Shown here: in pieces, positions 17,143 to 26,112 of the stretch | How positions within the stretch are numbered: position 1 is the stretch's first letter | Layout of the letters: each line of letters opens with the position of its first letter | Assembly (NCBI RefSeq): GCF_036320655.1 | Contig: NZ_CP143258.1 | Location: 1,922,001 to 1,986,000 of the forward strand | Source: Porphyromonas pogonae | Lineage (GTDB): Bacteria; Bacteroidota; Bacteroidia; Bacteroidales; Porphyromonadaceae | Length of the DNA: 64,000 nt | Direction of reading: 5' to 3' | Translations under genes and position numbers: made by a program | Notes under the pieces: generated by a model | What the model saw: only the letters and a program-made list of their open reading frames with translations | Told to the model about the DNA's origin: nothing | The model's database searches: none

Positions 17143-18777
17143 ATGATCATGAAAATAAAGAAAATAATCATACTTGTCAGTAGTGCAATATTATTGTCAG
17201 CATGCGATCTCGATCGAGAGCCGGGAGGGAAAATTCCAACAAAAAACTTCTTCAAGACAGAGCATGACGTGGAACTGGCTCTTATGGGGTGCTATGCCAA
17301 ACTTGACAATACCGTTTATGGTGCATATACTGATGGATACGCTGATGATAACTTCTGTCAATATCCGTGGGAAAGTAACGCAGCGATAATCTCTGCAGGG
17401 AATATCAATACTGATCTCAACGATGGTTATGATTACATGGGTATCAGAAGATTCAACTTTTTCCTGGAGAAGGTGAATGATGTAAAAATGGACGAAAAGA
17501 AGAAGAAGCAATACATTGCCGAAGTAAAAGTTCTTAGGGCTCTGAAATTCTTCAATCTGACCACAAAGTTTGGTCCAATACCGTTTTACACTAAATACAT
17601 TGACAAGAGCGAAGATGGGGCTATAGCTCCTACTGCAGAAAAAGAAGTCCTTGAGTTTTGTGTAAAGGAACTTAAGGCTGCCGTGATAGATCTGCCGGAA
17701 AGCCCGGCTGTAAAAAGCAGAATCGGAAAAGCTGCGGCACTGGCATACCTCACACGTGTCGCTTTATGGCAAGCAAATTGGAAAGAAGCCGCAGAAGCAT
17801 CTAAGCACATCATGACAATGGGATATAGCCTCTTCAAAGTGAATACTGTACCACAGTCAATTTTGGATGATAACTATGCAGACTTTGTTACATTCAAAGA
17901 TGCGCAAGAAAAAGAAAGTTTCTGCAAAGGACTTTACAGCTATCAGTCTCTTTTCTACGATATCAATAGTGGGAATAGTGAAGTAATCTTGAACCAAGAA
18001 TTTATTCCATCTGAGTACAATTACATGGGCTTGTATCTTATGGCTGACAACTATTGCGGAGGATGGAGTTCTATCACACCCACCGTGGAGTTAGTTAACT
18101 CATACTGGACTCGCAACGGAAAGAAATTCATTGCACCTACAAAAGAAGTGAGAGCTCAAAGATATAATAATGGACAATATACTCCTGAATATCTTAATGA
18201 GTTCAAAAACAGAGATACAAGGCTGTATGCTTCTATTCTTTTTCCCGGTGTTATCTGGAATGAGGCACTAAAAGGTAAGAAATACTCATGGAGAAAAACC
18301 GGAAGTAATATTTCAAAGACTGGTTATAACTACCGAAAGATGGTAGATCCGGAGAATGATATGTGGCACAAGGTAAATGACCATCCTCTTATCAGATATG
18401 CAGAAGTATTGCTCTCCTATGCAGAAGCTCAAAATGAGATTGCGGGACCTGATCAATCTGTATATGACGCTATCAATGAGGTGAGAAAGCGTGTAGACAT
18501 GCCTGAAGTAGATAAAGCTACAGCAGGAAGCAAAGATGCCATGCGAGAGCTTATCCGCAATGAAAGACGTATAGAACTTGCCAATGAGGGACAACGCTGG
18601 AATGACGTGAGAAGATGGAAGATAAGCAAAGAAGTTATGGTGAATACCTATGCTATAGACGGAGACCTTACTCAAAAGCGTAACTGGGATGATAAGTTCG
18701 TACGGTTACCCTATCCTCAATCCGCTATCGATAGAAACCCCAATCTTAAAGATGCTCAAAAGGCTAAAGGTTATTGA
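17143..18777 (+). CDS. SusD/RagB-family surface lipoprotein
   Basis: SusD proteins form the lid of the SusC barrel and help bind substrate on the cell surface. The lipobox LLSAC is near residue 20, preceded by a basic and hydrophobic signal; translation may begin at 17143 or at the second ATG (17149). The helical TPR-like N-terminal half includes the conserved region around VKVLRALKFFNLTTKFGPIP. The C-terminal half has the RagB/SusD hallmarks RYAEVLLSYAEAQNE and IRNERRIELANEGQRWNDVRRW. The length of 544 is typical. An intrinsic terminator follows at 18,821. Confidence 0.93.
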   Translation: MIMKIKKIIILVSSAILLSACDLDREPGGKIPTKNFFKTEHDVELALMGCYAKLDNTVYGAYTDGYADDNFCQYPWESNAAIISAGNINTDLNDGYDYMGIRRFNFFLEKVNDVKMDEKKKKQYIAEVKVLRALKFFNLTTKFGPIPFYTKYIDKSEDGAIAPTAEKEVLEFCVKELKAAVIDLPESPAVKSRIGKAAALAYLTRVALWQANWKEAAEASKHIMTMGYSLFKVNTVPQSILDDNYADFVTFKDAQEKESFCKGLYSYQSLFYDINSGNSEVILNQEFIPSEYNYMGLYLMADNYCGGWSSITPTVELVNSYWTRNGKKFIAPTKEVRAQRYNNGQYTPEYLNEFKNRDTRLYASILFPGVIWNEALKGKKYSWRKTGSNISKTGYNYRKMVDPENDMWHKVNDHPLIRYAEVLLSYAEAQNEIAGPDQSVYDAINEVRKRVDMPEVDKATAGSKDAMRELIRNERRIELANEGQRWNDVRRWKISKEVMVNTYAIDGDLTQKRNWDDKFVRLPYPQSAIDRNPNLKDAQKAKGY

Positions 18778-18820
18778 TTGTCTTTGAAAACATTCAGAAA
18801 GTTTAATATCTGAAATAATA

Positions 18821-18860
18821 AAGCCCTGAAGAGTTGTGTTTCTTCAGGGCTTAGTTTTTT
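18821..18860 (+). terminator. Intrinsic terminator after susD
   Basis: An 11-bp perfect stem, AAGCCCTGAAG with CTTCAGGGCTT, has a 10-nt loop and is followed by AGTTTTTT. It lies 44 bp past the susD stop. Confidence 0.85.
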
Positions 18861-18888
18861 AAGCATTGTATCTTTTTTAGATGTTGCC

Positions 18889-19356
18889 TCAATTTACAAT
18901 TCGAATCATATCTTTTGAGAAGTATACACTATTGTATCTTTTGAGCGGATTGCGTGCAGGCCCGGCAATAGGGACCCCAAACCCTGTAACTATATCGAAT
19001 TTACTTCCGCATTGAGGACATATAGCTTCCAATTGAGATACCTTCACCTTGATATTCCGTTCTTTTTCATAAGGACATGAGCTGTCGAAAGCATAAAAAG
19101 TATTTTCGGGGCTTAGAGCATGCACTATAATGAGACCTCCATAACCCAATTGTGTATTATAGCTAAAAGGGACATTAACAGACAAAGCTGTACCGGGAGT
19201 CTTCAACTGTGAAAATTGTGCATCGTTCAGATTAATAGTGCAATTTACAGGATATCCATCAGGAATGGTTGAAGGAACATCAGTACTACATGAAGAAAAA
19301 AGAGTAAGCCCTGCTCCCAAAAGGAACAAGGCTTTTATTATTGCAATTCTCATCAT
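18889..19356 (-). CDS. Rieske-fold lipoprotein with altered cluster ligands
   Basis: The signal peptide ends in a lipobox (LFSSC, Cys23), so this is a lipoprotein of 155 residues. Residues 85-125 match a Rieske domain in layout and spacing: SSCPYE (Cys94) and, after 16 residues, CPQCGSKFD (Cys113, Cys116). In classical Rieske proteins the motif is C-x-H ... C-x2-H. Here the first His position is Tyr96 and the second is Cys116. Binding of a normal 2Fe-2S Rieske cluster is therefore doubtful; a three-Cys site, another metal or a purely structural role are alternatives. It is the last gene of the leftward group behind pyrE. Confidence 0.7.
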   Translation of the reverse strand: MMRIAIIKALFLLGAGLTLFSSCSTDVPSTIPDGYPVNCTINLNDAQFSQLKTPGTALSVNVPFSYNTQLGYGGLIIVHALSPENTFYAFDSSCPYEKERNIKVKVSQLEAICPQCGSKFDIVTGFGVPIAGPARNPLKRYNSVYFSKDMIRIVN

Positions 19357-19389
19357 AATAATTCGCGATTACAATCATTTAATCAATGC

Positions 19390-19809
19390 TCAGTCATTAT
19401 AAGGTAGCATAGCAAGCATAGATGCTAGCTGATTTACTCCTTTTTCAAGACGATCACCAATCATCTTTTTGAGCATAAAATTCAAATCGGCTCTGAGCGT
19501 TAGACGCATACGTGTATCAGCCTCATTGGGTTCTAGTAACTGAATCCATACAGTAGCAGGGACGGGAGACTTTTCAGTTTCAAACTTAATGGTTTTCTCA
19601 TCCTCTCGCTCAATAATTTTAAGGACAAGACGACCGGCTCCCGGCACAACAAAAGCACAAGTATCAGCATCAATAACTTCAATCTCAATCTTTTGGTCTT
19701 CCGGGATTTTGTTCTTTACAGATTCTATATTTGTCAAATCCGAAAGTTTATCATAAACTTTGCGTCTAGGGGCTGCGATAGATTTAATATCGCTGATATA
19801 ATCACTCAT
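19390..19809 (-). CDS. SRPBCC/START-like fold protein
   Basis: The 139-residue protein shows the SRPBCC pattern: an initial strand, helices around KVYDKLSDLTNIESVKNKIP, a middle run of antiparallel strands (CAFVVPGAGRLVLKIIER and TRMRLTLRADLNFML) and a long C-terminal helix (MIGDRLEKGVNQLASMLAML). Such proteins bind hydrophobic ligands; no specific substrate is apparent. There is no signal peptide. It begins 4 bp after the pyrE stop, so it probably shares its transcript. Confidence 0.7.
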   Translation of the reverse strand: MSDYISDIKSIAAPRRKVYDKLSDLTNIESVKNKIPEDQKIEIEVIDADTCAFVVPGAGRLVLKIIEREDEKTIKFETEKSPVPATVWIQLLEPNEADTRMRLTLRADLNFMLKKMIGDRLEKGVNQLASMLAMLPYND

Positions 19810-19813
19810 TATT

Positions 19814-20455
19814 TTACTTGTTTTTACCTGTCCAAGAGGCGGGATCTTTGCGCCACTCTTTCAACATCTCTATATCAGATTTGTCGATATAGCCAGTGCT
19901 AAGAGCTTCCTCAATGACAGCATTGTAATTACTCAATGTAGATAGCTCTACGTTGGCTGCAGCAAAAGCATTTTCGGCTTGTGGGAATCCGTGTGTATAT
20001 ATGGCTATCATACCCAAAACCTCACAGCCAAAGTTGCGTACAGCCTTCACAGCATTGAGGCTACTACCTCCTGTCGAGATGAGATCTTCAATGATGACAA
20101 CTTTGCTATCAGGCTTGAGATCTCCTTCTATTAAATTCTCCAGTCCATGATCTTTGGGGGTAGAACGAATGTAAACAAAAGGCATCCCTAATAAATCAGC
20201 GACAAGAGCACCCTGTGCTATAGCACCTGTGGCTACGCCGGCAATAGCATTGGCTTGGGGGTATTTCTCAGCAATAACTCTAGCTAATTCGATTTTGATA
20301 AGGCTTCTTGTTTTAGGGTAAGAAAGCGTTTTTCTATTGTCGCAATAGATCGGAGATTTCCATCCGGAAGCCCATGTAAAGGGGTTATTAGGCTGAAGTT
20401 TTACCGCTTTTACGTCAATTAGTTCTTTAGCTATCAGCTTTTCAAGTGTCATCAT
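19814..20455 (-). CDS. pyrE: Orotate phosphoribosyltransferase
   Basis: PyrE makes orotidine 5'-monophosphate from orotate and PRPP in pyrimidine synthesis. The 213-residue cytoplasmic protein carries the PRPP-binding motif VVIIEDLISTGGSS (about 119-132), the loop IRSTPKDHGLENLIEG and the N-terminal FTWASGWKSPIYCDNRK segment characteristic of the enzyme. Two adjacent ATG codons (20455 and 20452) can serve as start. Confidence 0.95.
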   Translation of the reverse strand: MMTLEKLIAKELIDVKAVKLQPNNPFTWASGWKSPIYCDNRKTLSYPKTRSLIKIELARVIAEKYPQANAIAGVATGAIAQGALVADLLGMPFVYIRSTPKDHGLENLIEGDLKPDSKVVIIEDLISTGGSSLNAVKAVRNFGCEVLGMIAIYTHGFPQAENAFAAANVELSTLSNYNAVIEEALSTGYIDKSDIEMLKEWRKDPASWTGKNK

Positions 20456-20532
20456 TTTAGAAGATATTTTAATTGTTTCTTGTATGGACGATGCTTTTGA
20501 TGGCTCCGTTTTTTATGTAAAATTTTACAAAG

Positions 20533-21324
20533 TTACAATTCTATCTTGAAACTATCAGCATCTTGCCATACCGGAAATTTAGACCTCATTTTTTGGAGAG
20601 AACTTTTTTCTATCTCGGCATATAACAATCTATCGTTTTTGTCTTGTTCGTTTAGGAGAGATTCACCCTTGGCATTTATTATGTCTGAGTGTCCGGTGTA
20701 TACTAATCCGTGCGGATCAACACCTATTCTATTCACAGCTACAACATAGCAAAGATTTTCTATAGCACGGGCTTTGACCAAAATATCCCAAGCAGAAATA
20801 CGTGATTGAGGCCAATTGGCAACAACAACCATGAGATCATATTCATTATTGACATTTCTGCACCAAACAGGAAAGCGGAGATCATAACAAACTACGGGTA
20901 AAATACTCCACCCGTAAAGATGGAAAGTCTTGCGGACATACCCCGCACTCATGACCTCATCTTCTCCTCCCATACTAAAGAGGTGTCGCTTGTCATAATA
21001 CTGTGGAATGCGAACCGGTGTAATGAGAAACTCTCTATTGTATATATTTCCATGTTGATTTACAACATAGCTGCCCATAATGGCAATATCTGTATCATCG
21101 GATATTTGTTGGAGTTTTGTGATAGTATCGCCATCTGGAATTTCCGCCAAATCTTCGATCTCCATAGAAAATCCTGTTGTAAACATTTCCGGCAAAACAA
21201 TAAGGTCTGTTGTTCCTATATGACCATGAGCTATTTTGTGGAGTTCAGATATATTGGCATCAATATTATGCCATGTAATATCCAATTGTACTGCGAGAAT
21301 ACGGAGCTTTTCACTTCTTTTCAT
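20533..21324 (-). CDS. Nitrilase-superfamily amidohydrolase (omega-amidase type)
   Basis: The catalytic triad of the carbon-nitrogen hydrolase family is visible: Glu in LPEMFTTGFSM, Lys in YDKRHLFSM and Cys in VVCYDLRFPVW. The RFPVW context and the length of 263 match YafV-like omega-amidases, which hydrolyse alpha-ketoglutaramate or related amides. I chose the ATG at 21324 (MKRSEKLRILAVQL); the frame stays open back to a TTG at 21381, but that would extend the protein deep into the upstream gene. The ATG still overlaps that gene's end by 14 bp, which suggests translational coupling. Confidence 0.85.
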   Translation of the reverse strand: MKRSEKLRILAVQLDITWHNIDANISELHKIAHGHIGTTDLIVLPEMFTTGFSMEIEDLAEIPDGDTITKLQQISDDTDIAIMGSYVVNQHGNIYNREFLITPVRIPQYYDKRHLFSMGGEDEVMSAGYVRKTFHLYGWSILPVVCYDLRFPVWCRNVNNEYDLMVVVANWPQSRISAWDILVKARAIENLCYVVAVNRIGVDPHGLVYTGHSDIINAKGESLLNEQDKNDRLLYAEIEKSSLQKMRSKFPVWQDADSFKIEL

Positions 21325-21859
21325 AGAATTTCTCAGGAAATTTTGCTTGAGAACGATTGTATTTAGACCTAATATAATCAATATCAGCCTCTAAATCCCC
21401 CGTTGGATAAAATATTTCAAAAACGCCTATTCCCTTTTTCTTGTAATCAATAACAGCCAAAAGAATAGGCACGTTGGCTCCTGTGGCAATGTAGTAAAAT
21501 CCGGTATGCCACTTTTCGCCTAAACGTCGAGTTCCTTCCGGGGTAATAGCGATATGTCTACTGCCGGGCTTCTTGAAAAACTTCTTTACCTCTTCAACAG
21601 TGGATCCTCTTCTGGAACGATCAATAGGAATTCCTCCCATAGCTTTCAGGATGATACCCAACGGGAAGAAAAACCATTCCTTTTTCATCAGAAAACCTGA
21701 CGTATATGAAGTTGCCCAAGAGTATAACTTCCCTAAAAAGAAATCATGATTACTAGTGTGCGGTGCAACACATATTACACTTTTATCCGGTAATCCTTTA
21801 GGTGGTTCTATTATTTTCCAACCGAGCAAACTCAGTACACGCTGTGCTATTTTTTTCAA
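21311..21859 (-). CDS. PlsC-type 1-acylglycerol-3-phosphate acyltransferase
   Basis: The 182-residue protein has the acyltransferase motif HTSNHD (H-x4-D, near residue 33) and the phosphate-binding PEGTRR motif (about 107-112). This family acylates lysophosphatidate or related lysolipids at the inner membrane. It is shorter than typical PlsC, which often have an extra N-terminal membrane anchor. The start codon appears to be TTG at 21859; no in-frame ATG precedes the conserved N-terminus. It follows the 97-residue gene by 14 bp. Confidence 0.8.
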   Translation of the reverse strand: MKKIAQRVLSLLGWKIIEPPKGLPDKSVICVAPHTSNHDFFLGKLYSWATSYTSGFLMKKEWFFFPLGIILKAMGGIPIDRSRRGSTVEEVKKFFKKPGSRHIAITPEGTRRLGEKWHTGFYYIATGANVPILLAVIDYKKKGIGVFEIFYPTGDLEADIDYIRSKYNRSQAKFPEKFYEKK

Positions 21860-21873
21860 AAGCTTAAAGTATT

Positions 21874-22167
21874 TTATTTTAATGTTTCTGCAATTGCATC
21901 AAGCTCATCAGACATTTTATCAACATCCTGCTGAATTCTTTGACGCAAATCTGTATAGTATTTTTTCAACATTTTGGTGTTGTTTTTAGCATCGGGATGT
22001 CCTACTTTATTAATTGTATTATTCATCCAATCAATAATCTGATTCATGATCTTTTCTACCTTGGACAAATCCTTTTCTTCAACGAGCATCTGTAAAACGA
22101 TAGTATCTGAAAACAGCTCACTGGCTATGCTTATAATTTCTTTTTTTAGGGATCTTTTACTTGCCAT
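21874..22167 (-). CDS. Small helical protein of unknown function
   Basis: The 97-residue, highly charged protein is predicted to be entirely helical (long runs such as KMLKKYYTDLRQRIQQDVDKM) without signal or membrane segment. I do not recognise a family. It is the first gene of the leftward group with the acyltransferase, nitrilase and pyrE. Confidence 0.65.
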   Translation of the reverse strand: MASKRSLKKEIISIASELFSDTIVLQMLVEEKDLSKVEKIMNQIIDWMNNTINKVGHPDAKNNTKMLKKYYTDLRQRIQQDVDKMSDELDAIAETLK

Positions 22168-22321
22168 AGTCTTTATTTATTGTTATTGTTTTTTATATCC
22201 AGAAAATTATTATCACAAACAAAGATAACCAGAAATAATGCTAATAAAAAAGGATATTACCGATTATAAAAAAATTAATCGGGCACATTTGTTCTTTGAT
22301 GTATATATATTGCTTATAAAT

Positions 22322-24628
22322 TTAGACTTTACGAAGTTTGGCAAAGCGTAAAAGCAACTTTTTAGACCCATTCTGGTCAAATACAACTGTAGCTTTGGCA
22401 TTCTCACCATCTCCTTCCAACAATTCTATAACACCAAGTCCAAACCTATGATGCAATACTTTATCCCCTACAGAAAGGTCTCCTATCGAAGAGTGTTGTG
22501 TTTCTTGAGGGAAAGAATCGCCCTGTAAAGTCCTTGTACCAATAGGAACTTTACGCCCTTTAGGACGCTGTGGGAGAAAAGAGCGGTCAGTTTCGGTATC
22601 GAATCTATCAGGGATAGCATTACGTTTTTGAAGACCCTGCCTCCATAAGTTACCGTTATCTGATAAACTTATATATCTTATGAGAGAAGGAGATAATTCG
22701 GATAAAAAGCGGCTAGGTCTTACAGATTCTGTGCGTCCGTTCCGAAAACGCTCACGTGCATATGCAATATGGCAAGTTTGTTCGGCTCTTGTGATTGCTA
22801 CGTAAAAGAGTCTACGCTCTTCTTCCAATTCCCGCCCTTCTGAGCTCATAGGTGAAGGGAATAATTGTTCTTCCAACCCCACTATATACACGTGAGGAAA
22901 TTCTAATCCTTTGGCAGAATGAATAGTCATGAGAGTTACCATTTCGCCATCGGAAGTATTGCTATCTTGATCAGTCATGAGAGATATTTCAGCAAGATAA
23001 GATGCAAGCGTGGGTTTCTGATCTTCTTCTTCACGAGCTTGCTGATACTCTTCGATGCTCAATATTAATTCTTTCAGATTTTCTTGCCTTGTAATACCTT
23101 CCGCAGTATTATCCGCAAAAATATCAGAAGAAATACCCGTAGTACGAATTACATTTTGTGCAAAATCAACAAAGTCAATATTGTCCATTTCCTCCCTCAA
23201 CGAAGTTAACATTTGAGAGAATGCAGAAATTTTAGTTGCAGTAGCTTTGGATATTGATACATTATGGGTCAAAGGATCATTGATAATCTCAGAAATAGGA
23301 ATCTGAGATTGGTTGGCTGTAGTACGAAGCTTATCTACCGTAGTACTACCAATGCCTCTCTTGGGATAATTGATTACACGCAACAATGACTCCTCATCAT
23401 TAGGATTGACAAGTAATCTGAAATAGGCAATTACATCTTTGACTTCTTTATGATCAAAGAAAGATCTGCCGCCATAAATCCTAAAAGGCACGTTACGCTT
23501 ACGCAACTCCTGCTCCAATATACGGCTTTGGGCATTAGTTCTGTATAATATTGCAGAGGCGCTGTAAGGTACACCCTCTGATTGTTTGGCTACCCTAATC
23601 TCATTGACTACCCAAGCAGCTTCAAGTTCTGCAGTAAAAGCTTCATGCACCACCACGGGTTCTCCCACCACATTCTCAGAAAAGACTTCTTTGGGTATCT
23701 GCTCTTCATTATGCGCAATGAGACTGCCTGCAACCTGCACTATAGTTTGAGTAGATCGATAATTTTGCTCTAATTTGAAAAGTTTAGCATCTTTAAAGCT
23801 ATTCTTAAATCCTAAAATATTATCAAGATTAGCCCCTCTGAAAGAATATATACTCTGAGCGTCATCACCCACAACAAAGATTTTCCCTTTCTCACCCATT
23901 ATTTGCTTAGCGATCATATACTGGGCAAAATTGGTATCTTGATACTCATCGATTAACAAATAATCGATTCGTTCTTGCCAGCGCTTCAGCACTTCAGGAT
24001 GATCACGAAAAAGGATATTGATATTCATCAATAAATCATCAAAATCCATTGCATTGCTCTTTTTCAGGTCAATGGAATATCTGCTGTAAATCTCTGAAAT
24101 TCGAGGCATATGACACTGCGCATCATATTTCGCAAACTCAATATTAGAACCATAAGCTTGTGCTGAGATAAGTTTGTTTTTTGCGCTTGAAATACGATTG
24201 TATACACTGTTGGGTCTATAACTTTTGTCATCCAACCCCATATCTTTTATAATGGTACGTATACGGCTTTTGGAATCAGCAGTATCATAAATTGAATAAT
24301 CAGAAGTATACCCCAACAAGTCTGCATGTATACGTAGTATTCGAGAAAAAACAGAGTGGAAAGTACCCATCAATATCTTATTGGCACTTCTTCCAGCATA
24401 AAATTCTACCCTGGACTTCATCTCTCTAGCAGCCTTATTAGTAAAGGTAAGAGCCATTAGTTTTTCGGGGCTATAACCTTTTTCTAATAAATGAGTGAGC
24501 TTTGCCACCAACACTCTTGTCTTTCCTGATCCTGCACCGGCAATCACCAATGCTGGGCCATCATCATATAAGACAGCTGCCCTTTGAGCAGAATTTAACT
24601 CTTCAAGGTATGATGAATGATCTACCAC
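22322..24628 (-). CDS. uvrD: UvrD/PcrA-type superfamily 1 DNA helicase
   Basis: This is an ATP-driven 3'-5' helicase for nucleotide excision and mismatch repair or clearing of stalled polymerases. Helicase motifs are in order: LNSAQRAAV (Q motif), AGAGSGKT (Walker A, residues 30-37), DEYQDTN (motif II), VGDDAQSIYSFRGA (motif III), MTIHSAKGLEFPHV (motif V) and FYVAITRAE (motif VI). The C-terminus carries the small domain VGDKVLHHRFGLGVI seen in PcrA. The length of 768 is standard. Translation begins at a GTG directly preceded by an in-frame TAG, so no longer start is possible. Confidence 0.94.
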   Translation of the reverse strand: MVDHSSYLEELNSAQRAAVLYDDGPALVIAGAGSGKTRVLVAKLTHLLEKGYSPEKLMALTFTNKAAREMKSRVEFYAGRSANKILMGTFHSVFSRILRIHADLLGYTSDYSIYDTADSKSRIRTIIKDMGLDDKSYRPNSVYNRISSAKNKLISAQAYGSNIEFAKYDAQCHMPRISEIYSRYSIDLKKSNAMDFDDLLMNINILFRDHPEVLKRWQERIDYLLIDEYQDTNFAQYMIAKQIMGEKGKIFVVGDDAQSIYSFRGANLDNILGFKNSFKDAKLFKLEQNYRSTQTIVQVAGSLIAHNEEQIPKEVFSENVVGEPVVVHEAFTAELEAAWVVNEIRVAKQSEGVPYSASAILYRTNAQSRILEQELRKRNVPFRIYGGRSFFDHKEVKDVIAYFRLLVNPNDEESLLRVINYPKRGIGSTTVDKLRTTANQSQIPISEIINDPLTHNVSISKATATKISAFSQMLTSLREEMDNIDFVDFAQNVIRTTGISSDIFADNTAEGITRQENLKELILSIEEYQQAREEEDQKPTLASYLAEISLMTDQDSNTSDGEMVTLMTIHSAKGLEFPHVYIVGLEEQLFPSPMSSEGRELEEERRLFYVAITRAEQTCHIAYARERFRNGRTESVRPSRFLSELSPSLIRYISLSDNGNLWRQGLQKRNAIPDRFDTETDRSFLPQRPKGRKVPIGTRTLQGDSFPQETQHSSIGDLSVGDKVLHHRFGLGVIELLEGDGENAKATVVFDQNGSKKLLLRFAKLRKV

Positions 24629-24690
24629 CTATAATAAATAAAACAAATTAGGAATAAAATATTTTCACAATGCTACTATGATGTAGCGAG

Positions 24691-26082
24691 TTATAATGAC
24701 TTGAGCTTCTCTAATAAAATCAATCGAGCCTCTTCATCTGCAAGAATTTCGGTAAGTGCGCTCAAAAAAGCCTCAGCCTTACCTTCAGCTGTAAATGGGA
24801 ATTGATTTACGACAGAGTCTTCTACAGGCCCCCCCTCTAGAACAATAGCCTCAATAACCTTGAGTAAATCTCGGCCAAAGAGATACACTGAATCCTTTAC
24901 CTCTTCCGGTAAAGCGGATGCATCATCCTTAAGCGGGAATATAGGGCGATATGTATGAATAAATTTGTAAAAAGGGCCCAACACAAACGGGCTGATATGT
25001 TGTAATATCGAAGAAAGCTGAACAGGAGTCAGATATTGTAGTGTATCAATACGCATATAAAGATGTTTGATGCTCAATTTCTTCATCGCCATTGACACTG
25101 GATTGCGCCACTCTTTCAATCCTTCAGCATGATCTACAAATACAAAGTTACATTCAGGTGTAGTATTTGCTACATGTGATGCAAATTGCTGGGCTGTGAG
25201 TATCTCCAAAGGTAATCCAGACGGCATGTACATACGTATAAGTTTTTCCCATTCCAGAACCTCTTGATTGTCTTCCAAAACAATATACCCATTTTTACTA
25301 TCCGGTTCCCGAACAAATATCTCTTGAGCGAGACGAAGCATAAAAAGTGGGAAAAACTTATTCGAGGGAGATACAATAAGGCCAAATCCTGAATAAGTCA
25401 GATCAAACAGTTTTTGCTCTATACCTATAGAATCATCATATAGCGATACAGCGTCCAAGGGTATTCTATGATCGGGATAATCATTTTCCAAATCCTGATG
25501 CCACTCTTCCTTATCAAGTTCTTGGTTCACGAGTTCATATACATCGTCATAGCAACGAAATGAGGATGATATTTCCTTAGCCTCATTCTCTATTTGGGTA
25601 AAGTAACGATAATTGGCAAGAGGAAGTACTCCGTCCTCATCGAAATATTTCCTTTTAAGCTCCTCGTATTGTTCAGTCTCAACTTCTCCTACTTTAAGTT
25701 TTATAGCCCGACCTCCTTTGTAACTTACATAAATAGATGAATAAGGAGGAATGTATGACATCTCTGCCCAAGGATATCCTGCGACATGTTGTTGGAGATA
25801 AAGAGTAACTGCCTCAAGATGCTTACATGTACCCAAACCATTTGTTCGAAAGTCAAGGCAAGAACAGAAATTTCTATCACTTCTTACTCCTCTGAAAGCA
25901 ACTCTATATCTTCCGGTATCACTGCTTACCATGTAATCGCCCCAAATACGATTTTCATCTAAGTGTTCAACCTGAAAACCCGCATCAATAGCATTTTCAC
26001 GGCGAAGAGCTACTTGCCATTCCTCGACAGACATATTGTCCGGGCAAATCTTATTAGACAATCGACCTTCTTTTTTAATCAT
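24691..26082 (-). CDS. SWIM zinc-finger protein with a degenerate SNF2 helicase domain
   Basis: Residues 73-88 form a SWIM finger (C73-x-C75-x10-C86-x-H88). The following region resembles the first RecA domain of SWIM/SNF2 helicases in order: a stretch at 222-260 in the position of the nucleotide-binding part, but with SPSNKF where GLGKT should be; VFVDHAEGLKEW (324-335) in place of the DEAQ box; and LSSILQHISPFVLGPFYKFI (366-385), matching the segment after the TGTP motif. Walker A and DEAQ/DEAH residues are lost, and the second RecA domain is missing in the 463-residue protein. It is therefore probably not an ATPase. It lies between uvrA and uvrD in one orientation, hinting at a DNA-repair accessory role. 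Confidence 0.65.
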   Translation of the reverse strand: MIKKEGRLSNKICPDNMSVEEWQVALRRENAIDAGFQVEHLDENRIWGDYMVSSDTGRYRVAFRGVRSDRNFCSCLDFRTNGLGTCKHLEAVTLYLQQHVAGYPWAEMSYIPPYSSIYVSYKGGRAIKLKVGEVETEQYEELKRKYFDEDGVLPLANYRYFTQIENEAKEISSSFRCYDDVYELVNQELDKEEWHQDLENDYPDHRIPLDAVSLYDDSIGIEQKLFDLTYSGFGLIVSPSNKFFPLFMLRLAQEIFVREPDSKNGYIVLEDNQEVLEWEKLIRMYMPSGLPLEILTAQQFASHVANTTPECNFVFVDHAEGLKEWRNPVSMAMKKLSIKHLYMRIDTLQYLTPVQLSSILQHISPFVLGPFYKFIHTYRPIFPLKDDASALPEEVKDSVYLFGRDLLKVIEAIVLEGGPVEDSVVNQFPFTAEGKAEAFLSALTEILADEEARLILLEKLKSL

Positions 26083-26112
26083 AACTAATAAATTATTCCT
26101 ATTATGTTGTAT

